A stretch of 11,962 bases of DNA, from positions 1-11,962 of the forward strand of contig WJKL01000067.1 of assembly GCA_014729145.1 (NCBI GenBank), read 5' to 3'. Within the stretch, counting starts at the first letter, position 1; every line of letters starts with the position of its first letter. The notes under the pieces were generated by a model. That model was not told the DNA's origin, did not search any database, and was given only the letters and a program-made list of their open reading frames with translations. This document shows positions 1 through 6,386 of the stretch, one piece after another. This stretch comes from Candidatus Woesearchaeota archaeon (GTDB taxonomy: Archaea; Nanobdellota; Nanobdellia; Woesearchaeales; WJKL01). Made by a program: the position numbers and the translations under genes.

Positions 1-2
1 GA

Positions 3-731
3 AAGATTGATCCTTTCTCTAATTGGGAAGAAGGCTCTATCTGTCTTATCTGTAAAAACATAGAATTTGATGACAAATTAATGGAATATTATGAAGAATC
101 TTTGAATAGTGAAGAAATAGCTAAAAAAAGAGGAAAAAATGCATTTATCTCCTCTCCTGTCCCTTATCTTATAAATCATAATTACAAAGGAGATCAAACC
201 TATTTTGAATATATCTATGGCACTAAAGATCCAAAATTTTCTGAAAAACAATTAAATAATATTTCTAAGCAACTTTTACTTCCTGAATCAAAAATTATTG
301 TCAAGATGTATAAATTCAAAGACAAGGATCTAGGAGCACAGATTATTTCATGGGGTGCAACAGGTTTAGGAATTGTTCTTATAGCAGCAGGCGCATTAAT
401 ATCATTAACAGGATTGGGAGCTGTTGTTGGTGTCCCTTTATCTGGAATAGGAGCGGCGCTTCTTAAAATAGGATTGGTTGTTGGTGCCACTGGTTTAGTA
501 ATCTCTGCTATAGGTGGGGCTGGATTTATAGGAGTAGCAATTTTTGATCCGGTCAATTTGAATCCATTTTCAGAATGTGAAGAATGTAATGGACTGGGAT
601 CTATAAAATTAATTCCACCTAATTTTGATTTATATCAAGAGGTTAAAATAGATTATGGAGAAGTTGTAACAAAAAAAGGAACCCAAAGAATAATAGAGGA
701 AGGCAACTATTGCGAAATACTTGTAAATTAA
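3..731 (+). CDS. Membrane protein with two CxxC pairs and glycine-rich hydrophobic hairpin, 5' partial
   Basis: The reading frame is open from the window edge through position 81, so the gene starts upstream and 81 is only an internal Met; 242 residues are visible. A CxxC (visible residues 14-17, CLIC) precedes a polar region. A long glycine- and alanine-rich hydrophobic stretch (about residues 112-181) could form two or three membrane helices or a hairpin. A second CxxC follows (192-195, CEEC), then a polar tail ending in NYCEILVN. The order CxxC, I-D/E-F, polar region, Gly-rich membrane region, terminal N-C-E matches the next gene at 733, so I infer tandem paralogues. Only one base separates its stop from that gene's start. 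By analogy with its neighbours the missing N-terminus probably carries a KKAQ-type signal. No enzyme motif is recognised; function unknown. The CxxC pairs could be disulfides or a metal site. Confidence 0.8.
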   Translation, partial: KIDPFSNWEEGSICLICKNIEFDDKLMEYYEESLNSEEIAKKRGKNAFISSPVPYLINHNYKGDQTYFEYIYGTKDPKFSEKQLNNISKQLLLPESKIIVKMYKFKDKDLGAQIISWGATGLGIVLIAAGALISLTGLGAVVGVPLSGIGAALLKIGLVVGATGLVISAIGGAGFIGVAIFDPVNLNPFSECEECNGLGSIKLIPPNFDLYQEVKIDYGEVVTKKGTQRIIEEGNYCEILVN

Positions 732-732
732 A

Positions 733-1605
733 ATGAAAAAAGCCCAGATGGATTATATAAAAGCTATGATAATCACTTTGACTTTTTTGATAATTATGCT
801 GGCTTTCATTTCTTTAAAGCTCTATCCAGCTATAAAAGAATCAGCAAGACTTACAACCTGCAAGACTAGTGTAGAAACACACGCAAAAGCCCACGCAATG
901 AAATTTGACTTTTCAAAAAACATAGAATGCCCTACAAAGGAGTTAGTAATAAAAGAAAGCGACAAAACAGAGATTAAAACAAAACTTGCAAAAGAACTAG
1001 CAGAATGTTGGGAAATATTCGGAAAAGGAAAACTTGATTTATTCAAAAACGAAGCAATTTATTGTGCAGTTTGTTCAAGAATCGATTTCAAAAAAGATAA
1101 TATAATCATCAATGATTTTTCAGAATTTCTGTTGACCACAGATATGCCTAGAAAAGACATAACCTATGCAGACTTTCTCGCTGGATATTCAACACCAAAA
1201 GCAGAAAAATATGCAGAAGATATCCTCTCCAAATCCGGAAATCTTCCTGAAATAGATACTTCTAAAACATACTCAACATTGTTTATCTATGCAAAAGGAA
1301 AGGATTCAATATCAAATCTTAAGGATTCTGTTGGAGGCACTGCAAATGCAGTGATAATTTCAGGATTGACAGGAGGCGCTGCTGCAGGTATTGGTACAGC
1401 TGCAGTTATATTTATCCTTGGCTCTAATCCTGTTGGTTGGATTACTGCAGGAGCAATCACCGTAGGTACAACAGTATCTGCTATATATACATATTTTGCA
1501 GGAGAACCTCCTGAATGGATGGCTTTGACTCTACTTACTGAATATACAGAAGAAAATTTAGATAAATTTAACTGTGAATATCTTCCTGTAGCACAGTCTG
1601 AATAA
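733..1605 (+). CDS. Class III signal (KKAQ) membrane protein, CxxC and glycine-rich hairpin family
   Basis: This 290-residue protein begins MKKAQ (K2-K3-A4-Q5), followed by one strong hydrophobic helix (about 10-30). This matches archaeal class III (prepilin-like) signals, where the peptidase would cut between A4 and Q5. A Cys-containing domain follows with C43, C66, the ECWEIFGKGK segment (91-100) and a CxxC at 111-114. After a polar linker comes a glycine-rich double hydrophobic segment (about 200-256), and the protein ends with an NCEYL motif (280-284). Most of the chain would be extracytoplasmic, so the cysteines probably form disulfides (inference). It is a paralogue of the partial gene directly upstream and lies one base after its stop, so the two are very likely co-transcribed. 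Function is not recognised; the Gly-rich hairpin resembles glycine-zipper membrane segments, but pore formation is speculation. Confidence 0.85.
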   Translation: MKKAQMDYIKAMIITLTFLIIMLAFISLKLYPAIKESARLTTCKTSVETHAKAHAMKFDFSKNIECPTKELVIKESDKTEIKTKLAKELAECWEIFGKGKLDLFKNEAIYCAVCSRIDFKKDNIIINDFSEFLLTTDMPRKDITYADFLAGYSTPKAEKYAEDILSKSGNLPEIDTSKTYSTLFIYAKGKDSISNLKDSVGGTANAVIISGLTGGAAAGIGTAAVIFILGSNPVGWITAGAITVGTTVSAIYTYFAGEPPEWMALTLLTEYTEENLDKFNCEYLPVAQSE

Positions 1606-1611
1606 AAACAA

Positions 1612-1620
1612 TTAAATAAA
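1612..1620 (+). promoter_or_regulatory. Possible TATA box for the gene at 1642
   Basis: TTAAATAAA is centred about 26 bases before the ATG at 1642, which is the spacing of an archaeal leaderless transcript. There is no Shine-Dalgarno sequence before that ATG, which fits. The whole 36-base gap is A/T-rich, so the match is weak. Confidence 0.35.
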
Positions 1621-1641
1621 AGAAAATATAATATAAACAAA

Positions 1642-1776
1642 ATGAAAAAACTATTATTATCGAAAAAAGCAGATATTGAAATAGACAAGATGATTAAATG
1701 GGTTATTGTTTTTGGGATTTTGTTGTTTGCCCTTTCTCTTATTATCATATTAGGAAGATGGATAATGCAACGCTAA
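1642..1776 (+). CDS. Very small pilin-like membrane protein (44 aa)
   Basis: This small gene starts with ATG at 1642 and ends with TAA at 1774-1776. The product has a short basic head, an SKKAD motif (residues 7-11), an amphipathic IEIDKMIKW segment, one hydrophobic helix (about 18-37) and a short basic tail. The KKA motif just before the hydrophobic segment copies the class III signal layout of the neighbours, although the +1 residue is Asp rather than Gln. One base separates its stop from the next ATG (1778), the same tight spacing seen across the block, which supports it as a real gene. It could be a minor pilin-like subunit or a single-helix membrane peptide. It is short enough to be missed by ordinary length cut-offs. 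Confidence 0.65.
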   Translation: MKKLLLSKKADIEIDKMIKWVIVFGILLFALSLIIILGRWIMQR

Positions 1777-1777
1777 A

Positions 1778-2224
1778 ATGAAAAATAAAAAAGCAGCCAT
1801 AGCCATAGCCATAAATAAATTAATCTTAATAGTTCTTGGGGTTTTTTTGTTATTTGGAATGATAATGATAATTTCTGGTCCATTAGGAGAATCTGTTGGA
1901 AAGGTTCGTATTCTTCTCGGATTAGAAGAAATATGCGATGAAACAGGAAAGACAGCAGGCGAATATAAGGAAGATATCAATGAAAAATTCAGCCAGGGAA
2001 ACGACAAAGAAACAATAGAAATATTCAGGGAATTCCATTCATGTTTTCCCGGAGAAGAATTCGATGATCTGTTGGAGTCCAAGATAGAAACAAGAGCAGA
2101 ACAAAAAAGATACACTGCAGCTCTGGGATATATAGAACTTGCCAGAGAACTAGATTCAGATTTTGAAGTTTCAGATAATATAAAAGACATTTTTCCTGAA
2201 AGATACAGTTCAGAATTGTCTTAA
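1778..2224 (+). CDS. Class III signal-like membrane protein with helical tail
   Basis: This 148-residue protein starts MKNKKAA, then has a single strong hydrophobic helix (about 9-34). The K4-K5-A6-A7 motif fits a prepilin-type signal with Ala instead of Gln at +1. The rest is charged and predicted helical, with two cysteines (53 and 89). The tail (about 98-125) contains a Tyr/Ala/Leu pattern that resembles one TPR helix pair; this is only a resemblance. The gene starts one base after the 44-aa gene at 1642 and ends before a well-formed promoter at 2249, so it probably closes the first transcription unit of the block. No function is recognised; the layout suggests a membrane-tethered protein with its soluble part outside the membrane. 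Confidence 0.75.
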   Translation: MKNKKAAIAIAINKLILIVLGVFLLFGMIMIISGPLGESVGKVRILLGLEEICDETGKTAGEYKEDINEKFSQGNDKETIEIFREFHSCFPGEEFDDLLESKIETRAEQKRYTAALGYIELARELDSDFEVSDNIKDIFPERYSSELS

Positions 2225-2248
2225 TATTAATTCAAACCTATCACAACA

Positions 2249-2261
2249 TTTATATATAAAT
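2249..2261 (+). promoter_or_regulatory. TATA-box promoter of the KKAQ gene at 2315
   Basis: TTTATATATAAAT in a 90-base gap is a strong archaeal TATA box. A start site about 26 bases downstream (near 2281) would leave a leader of about 34 bases that includes the Shine-Dalgarno at 2303-2309. Confidence 0.6.
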
Positions 2262-2302
2262 AAACCAAAATATTCAATAAGTAATGATCAAAAATAAAAA
2301 AT

Positions 2303-2309
2303 GAGGTGA
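2303..2309 (+). promoter_or_regulatory. Shine-Dalgarno GAGGTGA deciding the start at 2315
   Basis: GAGGTGA lies five bases before the ATG at 2315. A GTG at 2306 falls inside this motif, so it cannot be the initiator. This selects MDKKAQ as the N-terminus. Confidence 0.75.
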
Positions 2310-2314
2310 ATATC

Positions 2315-2599
2315 ATGGATAAAAAAGCTCAGGGACTGCCTATCAATGTTATTATAGTTGCAGCAATTGCGCTGATTGTTCTTGTTGTGTTGGTTGCCAT
2401 CTTTACAGGAAGATTAGGGTTATTTGGCCAGGAAGTCTCCAAAGTTGGACAGGAATGCACTGAATTTACAACCACTATCGACAATACAGAATATAATGCA
2501 GAATGGCAGGAATCACCATGTGGAGAAAATGAAAGAGAAATATTTACTGCCACAGATGCAAATGAATACCCAGGAGAACACTGCTGCATCAGAAAATAA
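2315..2599 (+). CDS. Small class III signal (KKAQ) pilin-like protein
   Basis: This 94-residue protein starts MDKKAQGLP and continues into one long hydrophobic helix (about 9-31). That is the canonical archaeal prepilin-type layout: Lys-Ala at the predicted cut, Gln at +1, then a hydrophobic stretch that packs into a filament core. The short soluble part has four cysteines (C46, C65 and the adjacent pair C90-C91), which could stabilise it outside the cell by disulfides. It has its own TATA box and a strong Shine-Dalgarno, unlike most genes in the block, so it may be expressed at a higher or different level, as expected for a major subunit (inference). The N-terminus is very like that of the next gene (KKAQGL in both). 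Function beyond pilin-like is unknown. Confidence 0.85.
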   Translation: MDKKAQGLPINVIIVAAIALIVLVVLVAIFTGRLGLFGQEVSKVGQECTEFTTTIDNTEYNAEWQESPCGENEREIFTATDANEYPGEHCCIRK

Positions 2600-2626
2600 A
2601 TTTTTTTATTTTTTATTAAAATAAAA
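2600..2626 (+). terminator. T-run and AT-only hairpin between two pilin-like genes
   Basis: Directly after the stop codon there is a T-run (2601-2607), and TTTTATTTT (2604-2612) is a perfect 9-bp inverted match to AAAATAAAA (2618-2626) around a five-base loop. T-runs terminate archaeal RNA polymerase, so partial termination is plausible. The hairpin ends just before the GAGG Shine-Dalgarno (2628-2631) of the next gene, so it could instead act on translation. The stem has no G/C pairs and is weak. Confidence 0.4.
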
Positions 2627-2639
2627 TGAGGCAAATATT

Positions 2640-3074
2640 ATGAATAAAAAAGCCCAGGGGCTATCTATCAGAACTATAATTTTAATGGTAATTGGATTGG
2701 TAGTACTATTTGGAATGCTTTATCTTTGGTGGCCTACTCAAGAAAAAGGCAAAGAAATATCTTCTTTAGCACCTTCTTCTACAATAATTTGCTCCCAAAA
2801 AATAGGTGTAGTTACTCCTGACATAGACAAAGACGGCCTGGATGATGACTGCGACAACTGTGTTTGTGAACAAGGATGTAAAAATGCAGAATACGATTTC
2901 ACAAACCCTTTAAAACCAACAATCACAGACCCTAGAGATGATAAAGACAAAGATGGGCTTCCCGATACATGTGACGAAGATGATTCTAACCCCTCCATAG
3001 TCAGCTGGAGTGATGCATGCAAAGATAATATCGTAAAATCAGGTTCAGGCAAAGGTAGATGTATAATATCATAA
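2640..3074 (+). CDS. Pilin-like protein with two thrombospondin-type-3-like calcium motifs
   Basis: This 144-residue protein begins MNKKAQGLS and has a single hydrophobic helix (about 11-31), a class III prepilin-type signal. The soluble part has two Asp-rich DxDxDGxxD motifs, DIDKDGLDDDCD (61-72) and DKDKDGLPDTCDED (101-114). This spacing is known from thrombospondin type 3 repeats, where the Asp residues bind calcium and the cysteines pair. Further cysteines at 51, 71, 74, 76, 80, 111, 127 and 141 suggest a disulfide-stabilised extracellular domain. GAGG at 2628-2631 is a Shine-Dalgarno eight or nine bases before ATG. It probably reads through from the 2315 gene, since no clear TATA box sits in the 40-base gap. 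A calcium-dependent surface protein is the likely role (inference). Confidence 0.85.
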   Translation: MNKKAQGLSIRTIILMVIGLVVLFGMLYLWWPTQEKGKEISSLAPSSTIICSQKIGVVTPDIDKDGLDDDCDNCVCEQGCKNAEYDFTNPLKPTITDPRDDKDKDGLPDTCDEDDSNPSIVSWSDACKDNIVKSGSGKGRCIIS

Positions 3075-3085
3075 TCAATAGAAAA

Positions 3086-3094
3086 TATTATAAA
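3086..3094 (+). promoter_or_regulatory. TATA box for the five-gene cassette starting at 3118
   Basis: TATTATAAA is centred about 28 bases before the ATG at 3118, and no Shine-Dalgarno is present. This is the arrangement of a leaderless archaeal transcript, and would drive the coupled genes 3118-7216. Confidence 0.5.
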
Positions 3095-3117
3095 CCAATT
3101 TATTACTTATTCTTTAT

Positions 3118-4437
3118 ATGAATAAAAGAGGTCAAAGAAAGGTACTTTGGACAGTTATAGAGATAACTTTTGCAGGTATGTTGATTCTTCTTTCTGCTTA
3201 CATTTTAGCTACATTTACTGCAGTATTTCTGGGTCCCTCATCACAGCAGCAGGCAGCCAACAACAACTTTGATTTTTTAGCCAATCAAACTCAAAAACTT
3301 CTTGAAAAACCTGAATTTTTTGCCTCAGATACAATCCAGTTTAATATTCCTGATGGATATATATTGGTTGGTTTTGATCAAGATTGGCAGGGAGATACAG
3401 TAGAGGCAAATGCCTGCCGTAAAGAAAGCATCAAAAAACCCCAAAGATGCTCAGACAAAGCATGCTTATGTTTATATGAAGATACAGTAGCAGATGATTT
3501 TGAAGATGACAGCAACAAAGATAAACTGATAAAATGTACAAGACTGGAAAAAAACAACCAGGGAATCTTCATATCTGGTCCTGCAGACAATTACCATAAC
3601 CTGAACAACTGCGAAAAAGAATCTAATACTATTGATTATGACAATGACTGCCCTAATGATGGAGCTCAAAAACTTCCGCCTCCCCCAGCAGTATATCTAA
3701 ATCTTCCAGGTGCCTCTAGTTTCAAATATGAATTTCTGGTTATCTACGGAGATTGTGATGATGAATGGGGGATAAGACAGCTTTATATTGAAAAATTCAG
3801 AAATGAGGCCAATAACAACAAAACATACATCTTTATCTCAGAAAAATCAGACCAGATCAAAGAAAGAGAAAAAGAATTAAAAGAAAAAGCAAGCGAACAG
3901 ATACTTGAAGACATATGTGTTTTGCCTTTGGAAAATAACAACTGCAACGGCGCATTTCACATTAATATATGCAAAAAACAGGAGCCTAACACAGACTATC
4001 AAAAATGCAACCAGGCATTATCCGGATGCAAAAGAATCCTGGCTGATTTCTCAAGAACACCTGCAGCAATTGAAGCAAAAAACTATCTTGAAAATATTAC
4101 AATCTGTTATAGGTTTAAATCCAGTTATTATCTTTCCCAGAATAATCAGCAAAAAGCAGATGAACTTTTCCAGTATGAAATAGACCTTTACAAATCTTTA
4201 ATCAATCTAATAAATATCTCAGTTGAAAACTATGAATATCTGCTTAGGATAGGAGATGTATATTCAAATAAAAACTTTACAGGTCATGACTATGCAGCTG
4301 CAGTAAACCATTACAAAAAGATAATTGACGACCCTAAGCTTAACAATGTTCTCGCCAAACAAAAGATAGGAAATATCTGTAGAATATCTCCTCAGCCTGT
4401 AATATGCCAGGGATTGGATGCAAAATATTTACCATGA
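3118..4437 (+). CDS. Class III signal (KRGQ) membrane protein with cysteine-rich domain and TPR-like tail
   Basis: This 439-residue protein starts MNKRGQ (K3-R4-G5-Q6), then a hydrophobic helix (about 10-38). The Lys/Arg-Gly-Gln signal is the archaellin/pilin form of class III signals. Residues 50-150 contain the segment IPDGYILVGFDQDW (77-90) and clustered cysteines (C100, C111, C116, C118, C140). A Lys/Glu-rich stretch (246-263) may be a coiled coil. Residues about 293-405 are helical, and YEYLLRIGDVYSN...DYAAAVNHYKKIIDDPK fits a TPR helix pair, suggesting a protein-binding tail. It is the first gene of a cassette: its TGA overlaps the ATG of the next gene (ATGA, 4434-4437). The likely role is scaffold or adaptor of a secreted or membrane complex; no catalytic motif is seen. 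Confidence 0.85.
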   Translation: MNKRGQRKVLWTVIEITFAGMLILLSAYILATFTAVFLGPSSQQQAANNNFDFLANQTQKLLEKPEFFASDTIQFNIPDGYILVGFDQDWQGDTVEANACRKESIKKPQRCSDKACLCLYEDTVADDFEDDSNKDKLIKCTRLEKNNQGIFISGPADNYHNLNNCEKESNTIDYDNDCPNDGAQKLPPPPAVYLNLPGASSFKYEFLVIYGDCDDEWGIRQLYIEKFRNEANNNKTYIFISEKSDQIKEREKELKEKASEQILEDICVLPLENNNCNGAFHINICKKQEPNTDYQKCNQALSGCKRILADFSRTPAAIEAKNYLENITICYRFKSSYYLSQNNQQKADELFQYEIDLYKSLINLINISVENYEYLLRIGDVYSNKNFTGHDYAAAVNHYKKIIDDPKLNNVLAKQKIGNICRISPQPVICQGLDAKYLP

Positions 4438-5366
4438 AATTTATATCTAAAAAAGCCCAGACAAAATTAACATTTATCATAATCCAGTTAGTTCTCCTTT
4501 CAGTTATAGGCTCTGCTTTGTTTCTGCATGTAAATAATGTATCTTCCAATACTTATTATCTCAGGGATTTTCTTGCAAAAGACCTTTCATTTACTGCAGA
4601 TACAGTATTATCTCCTCCTGGAAACCTGATGTACACATACGATCTTACATGGATAGATGAAGAATTTGATTTTTTATTTCAAGACCAGAAAACAGCAGTT
4701 CAGGAAGGTGAAGAAGACCAAAAAACAACCACGACATTTCCCTATGCAGACAACAATTTCTTCAAGACAGAGACAGAACTTATAGAAACTCCCTCTGTGA
4801 TAAACTTTCTTAACTCTGGCTATTTTTTGACTATAAAAGAAAGCACAACACTAGAACTAAAAAAACAAAAATATCCATACATAAACACCAAAGCAGAAAT
4901 TCAAGGCCAAAAAATACATCTAATATCAGGAATACTCAAAAATCCAGTAACAAATAAAGAATATGCAAGCGGAGAATCTTTTGCAGATTCTCTAAAAACA
5001 CTGCTTAACACACCTATAACTACAGAAACAAAAAAATTATCCTCTGTAGATTTTCCCTCTGAAAATGCAGATATGATAATATTATTAAATAACAACTCAA
5101 AAGAAAACACCACATTTAATATTTATATCCCCTCATCCCTTCAGACAATAAAACAAAGCAGAAAACTTGCTTCTTTAATTGTAAACTCAATATATGATGA
5201 AGATATTTTACCAAACACCAACATTTTAATCATTCCTTTAGAACCAGAATTCAACCTTAAAACCCCTTCCCTATATATTGAGATAAGCAACAACATTCTT
5301 ACACAACACTCCCTTGAAATCAAAAAACAAATATCCAACGCAATAAAAGAATATTACTCAACATGA
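4434..5366 (+). CDS. KKAQ membrane protein with degenerate amidase_3-like domain
   Basis: The start is ATG 4434, which overlaps the previous stop; an ATG at 4404 lies inside the upstream gene and would put 10 odd residues before MKFISKKAQ. The 310-residue product has a class III signal (K6-K7-A8-Q9), a hydrophobic helix (11-34) and the segment LSPPGNLMYTYDL (59-71). Residues about 150-310 have the order of an N-acetylmuramoyl-L-alanine amidase (amidase_3) core: a strand-loop (IHLISG, 161-166), ENADMIILLNNN (210-221) where the family has AD-FISIHAN, SRKLASLI (242-249) for the SKKLA helix, and TPSLYIEISNN (277-287) for the PA-LVE-GF-N strand, then a helix. The zinc-binding His of SIHAN is Asn here and the GHGG motif is missing, so the domain is probably non-catalytic. 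This is my reading by eye. Its TGA overlaps the next ATG. Confidence 0.8.
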   Translation: MKFISKKAQTKLTFIIIQLVLLSVIGSALFLHVNNVSSNTYYLRDFLAKDLSFTADTVLSPPGNLMYTYDLTWIDEEFDFLFQDQKTAVQEGEEDQKTTTTFPYADNNFFKTETELIETPSVINFLNSGYFLTIKESTTLELKKQKYPYINTKAEIQGQKIHLISGILKNPVTNKEYASGESFADSLKTLLNTPITTETKKLSSVDFPSENADMIILLNNNSKENTTFNIYIPSSLQTIKQSRKLASLIVNSIYDEDILPNTNILIIPLEPEFNLKTPSLYIEISNNILTQHSLEIKKQISNAIKEYYST

Positions 5367-5872
5367 AAAACAAAAAAGCACAGGCATTTAGTATGATATG
5401 GTGGATTCCAAGGATAATCTTCCTAGTTATTGTTATCTCTTCTGTAGTTTTTTTAACTACCATGTATCTGAATACTGAAAAAGAAACCTGGAAAACAGAA
5501 TCAGAATTATTCATTCATCGTCTTATTCATTCTCCTAATGGGATATCTTATTATGATCCTTTAACTAATCGGGTTTATCCGGGAATAATTGACTTAAACA
5601 ATATAAGGGATCTAAATACTATAAACAGATCAATCTTTTACGGAGAAAACAACAAACATATCGGAGCAAATATCTCTATCTATAATCAAAATAATATATT
5701 ATTGGCCCAGGGAATCTACAATAACCAGGTTTATAGAAGGATCCAGGAAAAAGGGATACTAGGCATAGGCGGCATCGATTCAAAACAAAAAAAACTTTAT
5801 ATCCTTATCAAAGACCATAAAAATTACATTCCAGCATTTATGGAAATTACCATTGCAGTTCCAAGAAGCTAA
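5363..5872 (+). CDS. KKAQ pilin-like membrane protein with RVYPGIIDL segment
   Basis: The ATG at 5363 overlaps the TGA of the preceding gene, implying translational coupling. The 169-residue product begins MKNKKAQAF (signal K4-K5-A6-Q7) with a hydrophobic helix (about 13-35). The soluble part has no cysteines, unlike most of its neighbours. It contains YYDPLTNRVYPGIIDL (63-78) and a strand-rich C-terminus (ISIYNQNNILLAQGIY, KLYILIKDH, FMEITIAVP), so it looks like a compact beta domain of pilin type. No enzyme motif is recognised. As the middle gene of the coupled cassette it is probably a subunit of the same secreted or membrane assembly (inference). Confidence 0.85.
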   Translation: MKNKKAQAFSMIWWIPRIIFLVIVISSVVFLTTMYLNTEKETWKTESELFIHRLIHSPNGISYYDPLTNRVYPGIIDLNNIRDLNTINRSIFYGENNKHIGANISIYNQNNILLAQGIYNNQVYRRIQEKGILGIGGIDSKQKKLYILIKDHKNYIPAFMEITIAVPRS

Positions 5873-5873
5873 A

Positions 5874-6386
5874 ATGAAGCCAAAAAAAATATTCATAAAA
5901 AATAAAAAAGCCCAGGGAATAGCATTTACTCTTGTAGATTTTTGGGCTTATGTGGTTTTTGTAGTAATCATCTTGTTCTTCTTTTTGCTGTTTAGCATAA
6001 AGGGATGCGATGCAGAAAAAGAAAATAATCAGTTCATAAAAAGTGAATTGTCAAATCTGGATGCAAATCTGATCCTTCAGAATTATCTCAAAACCAGTAT
6101 TGAAGTAAATGGAAAGAACATCACTATTGCAGATTTAATAATCTTATCCAAATCAAACCCTTCTTTTCAGGCTATTCTTAGGTCAAAAGGAAATAAGCTT
6201 AGAAATTTTCAGTCAACTTGTTTTTCTTTGTGTGTTGATAAAAAAATATACACTTTCAACGACTGTTCTGTTCATAATCCACAGTGTACAGGAGTAAGAC
6301 AGCTTATTCCTTTCCCTAATGAACCAATAGAGGTATTTCTTAGCCTAAGCCCCGAAGGGATACTTGCTGGAGGTGGAGCTCCATGA
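5874..6386 (+). CDS. KKAQ membrane protein with cysteine-rich tail
   Basis: The chosen start is ATG 5874, one base after the previous stop; a TTG at 5853 inside the upstream gene is in frame but would add seven residues and is not needed. The 170-residue product has a longer basic head (MKPKKIFIKN), KKAQ at 11-14 and a hydrophobic helix (about 22-42). The soluble part is helical at first (53-110), then has cysteines C116, C120, C131 and C138, then a Pro-rich stretch and a Gly-rich end (LAGGGAP). The four-Cys tail could form two disulfides outside the cell. The final codons overlap the next gene, with ATGA at 6383-6386. No homologue with a known function comes to mind. Confidence 0.85.
   Translation: MKPKKIFIKNKKAQGIAFTLVDFWAYVVFVVIILFFFLLFSIKGCDAEKENNQFIKSELSNLDANLILQNYLKTSIEVNGKNITIADLIILSKSNPSFQAILRSKGNKLRNFQSTCFSLCVDKKIYTFNDCSVHNPQCTGVRQLIPFPNEPIEVFLSLSPEGILAGGGAP

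Noticed and set aside
1287..1748. Minus-strand open frame opposite the CxxC gene
   Set aside because: It runs antisense to the 733 gene, and its composition looks like a shadow of the Gly-rich hairpin.
2306..2314. In-frame GTG start for the 2315 gene
   Set aside because: GTG lies inside the Shine-Dalgarno GAGGTGA; ATG 2315 gives the canonical KKAQ start.
4404..4433. In-frame ATG 30 bases upstream of the amidase-like gene
   Set aside because: It is inside the preceding gene and adds non-family residues before MKFISKKAQ; ATG 4434 fits the ATGA overlap.
5853..5873. In-frame TTG start upstream of the gene at 5874
   Set aside because: It overlaps the previous gene and displaces the prepilin-type signal from the N-terminus.
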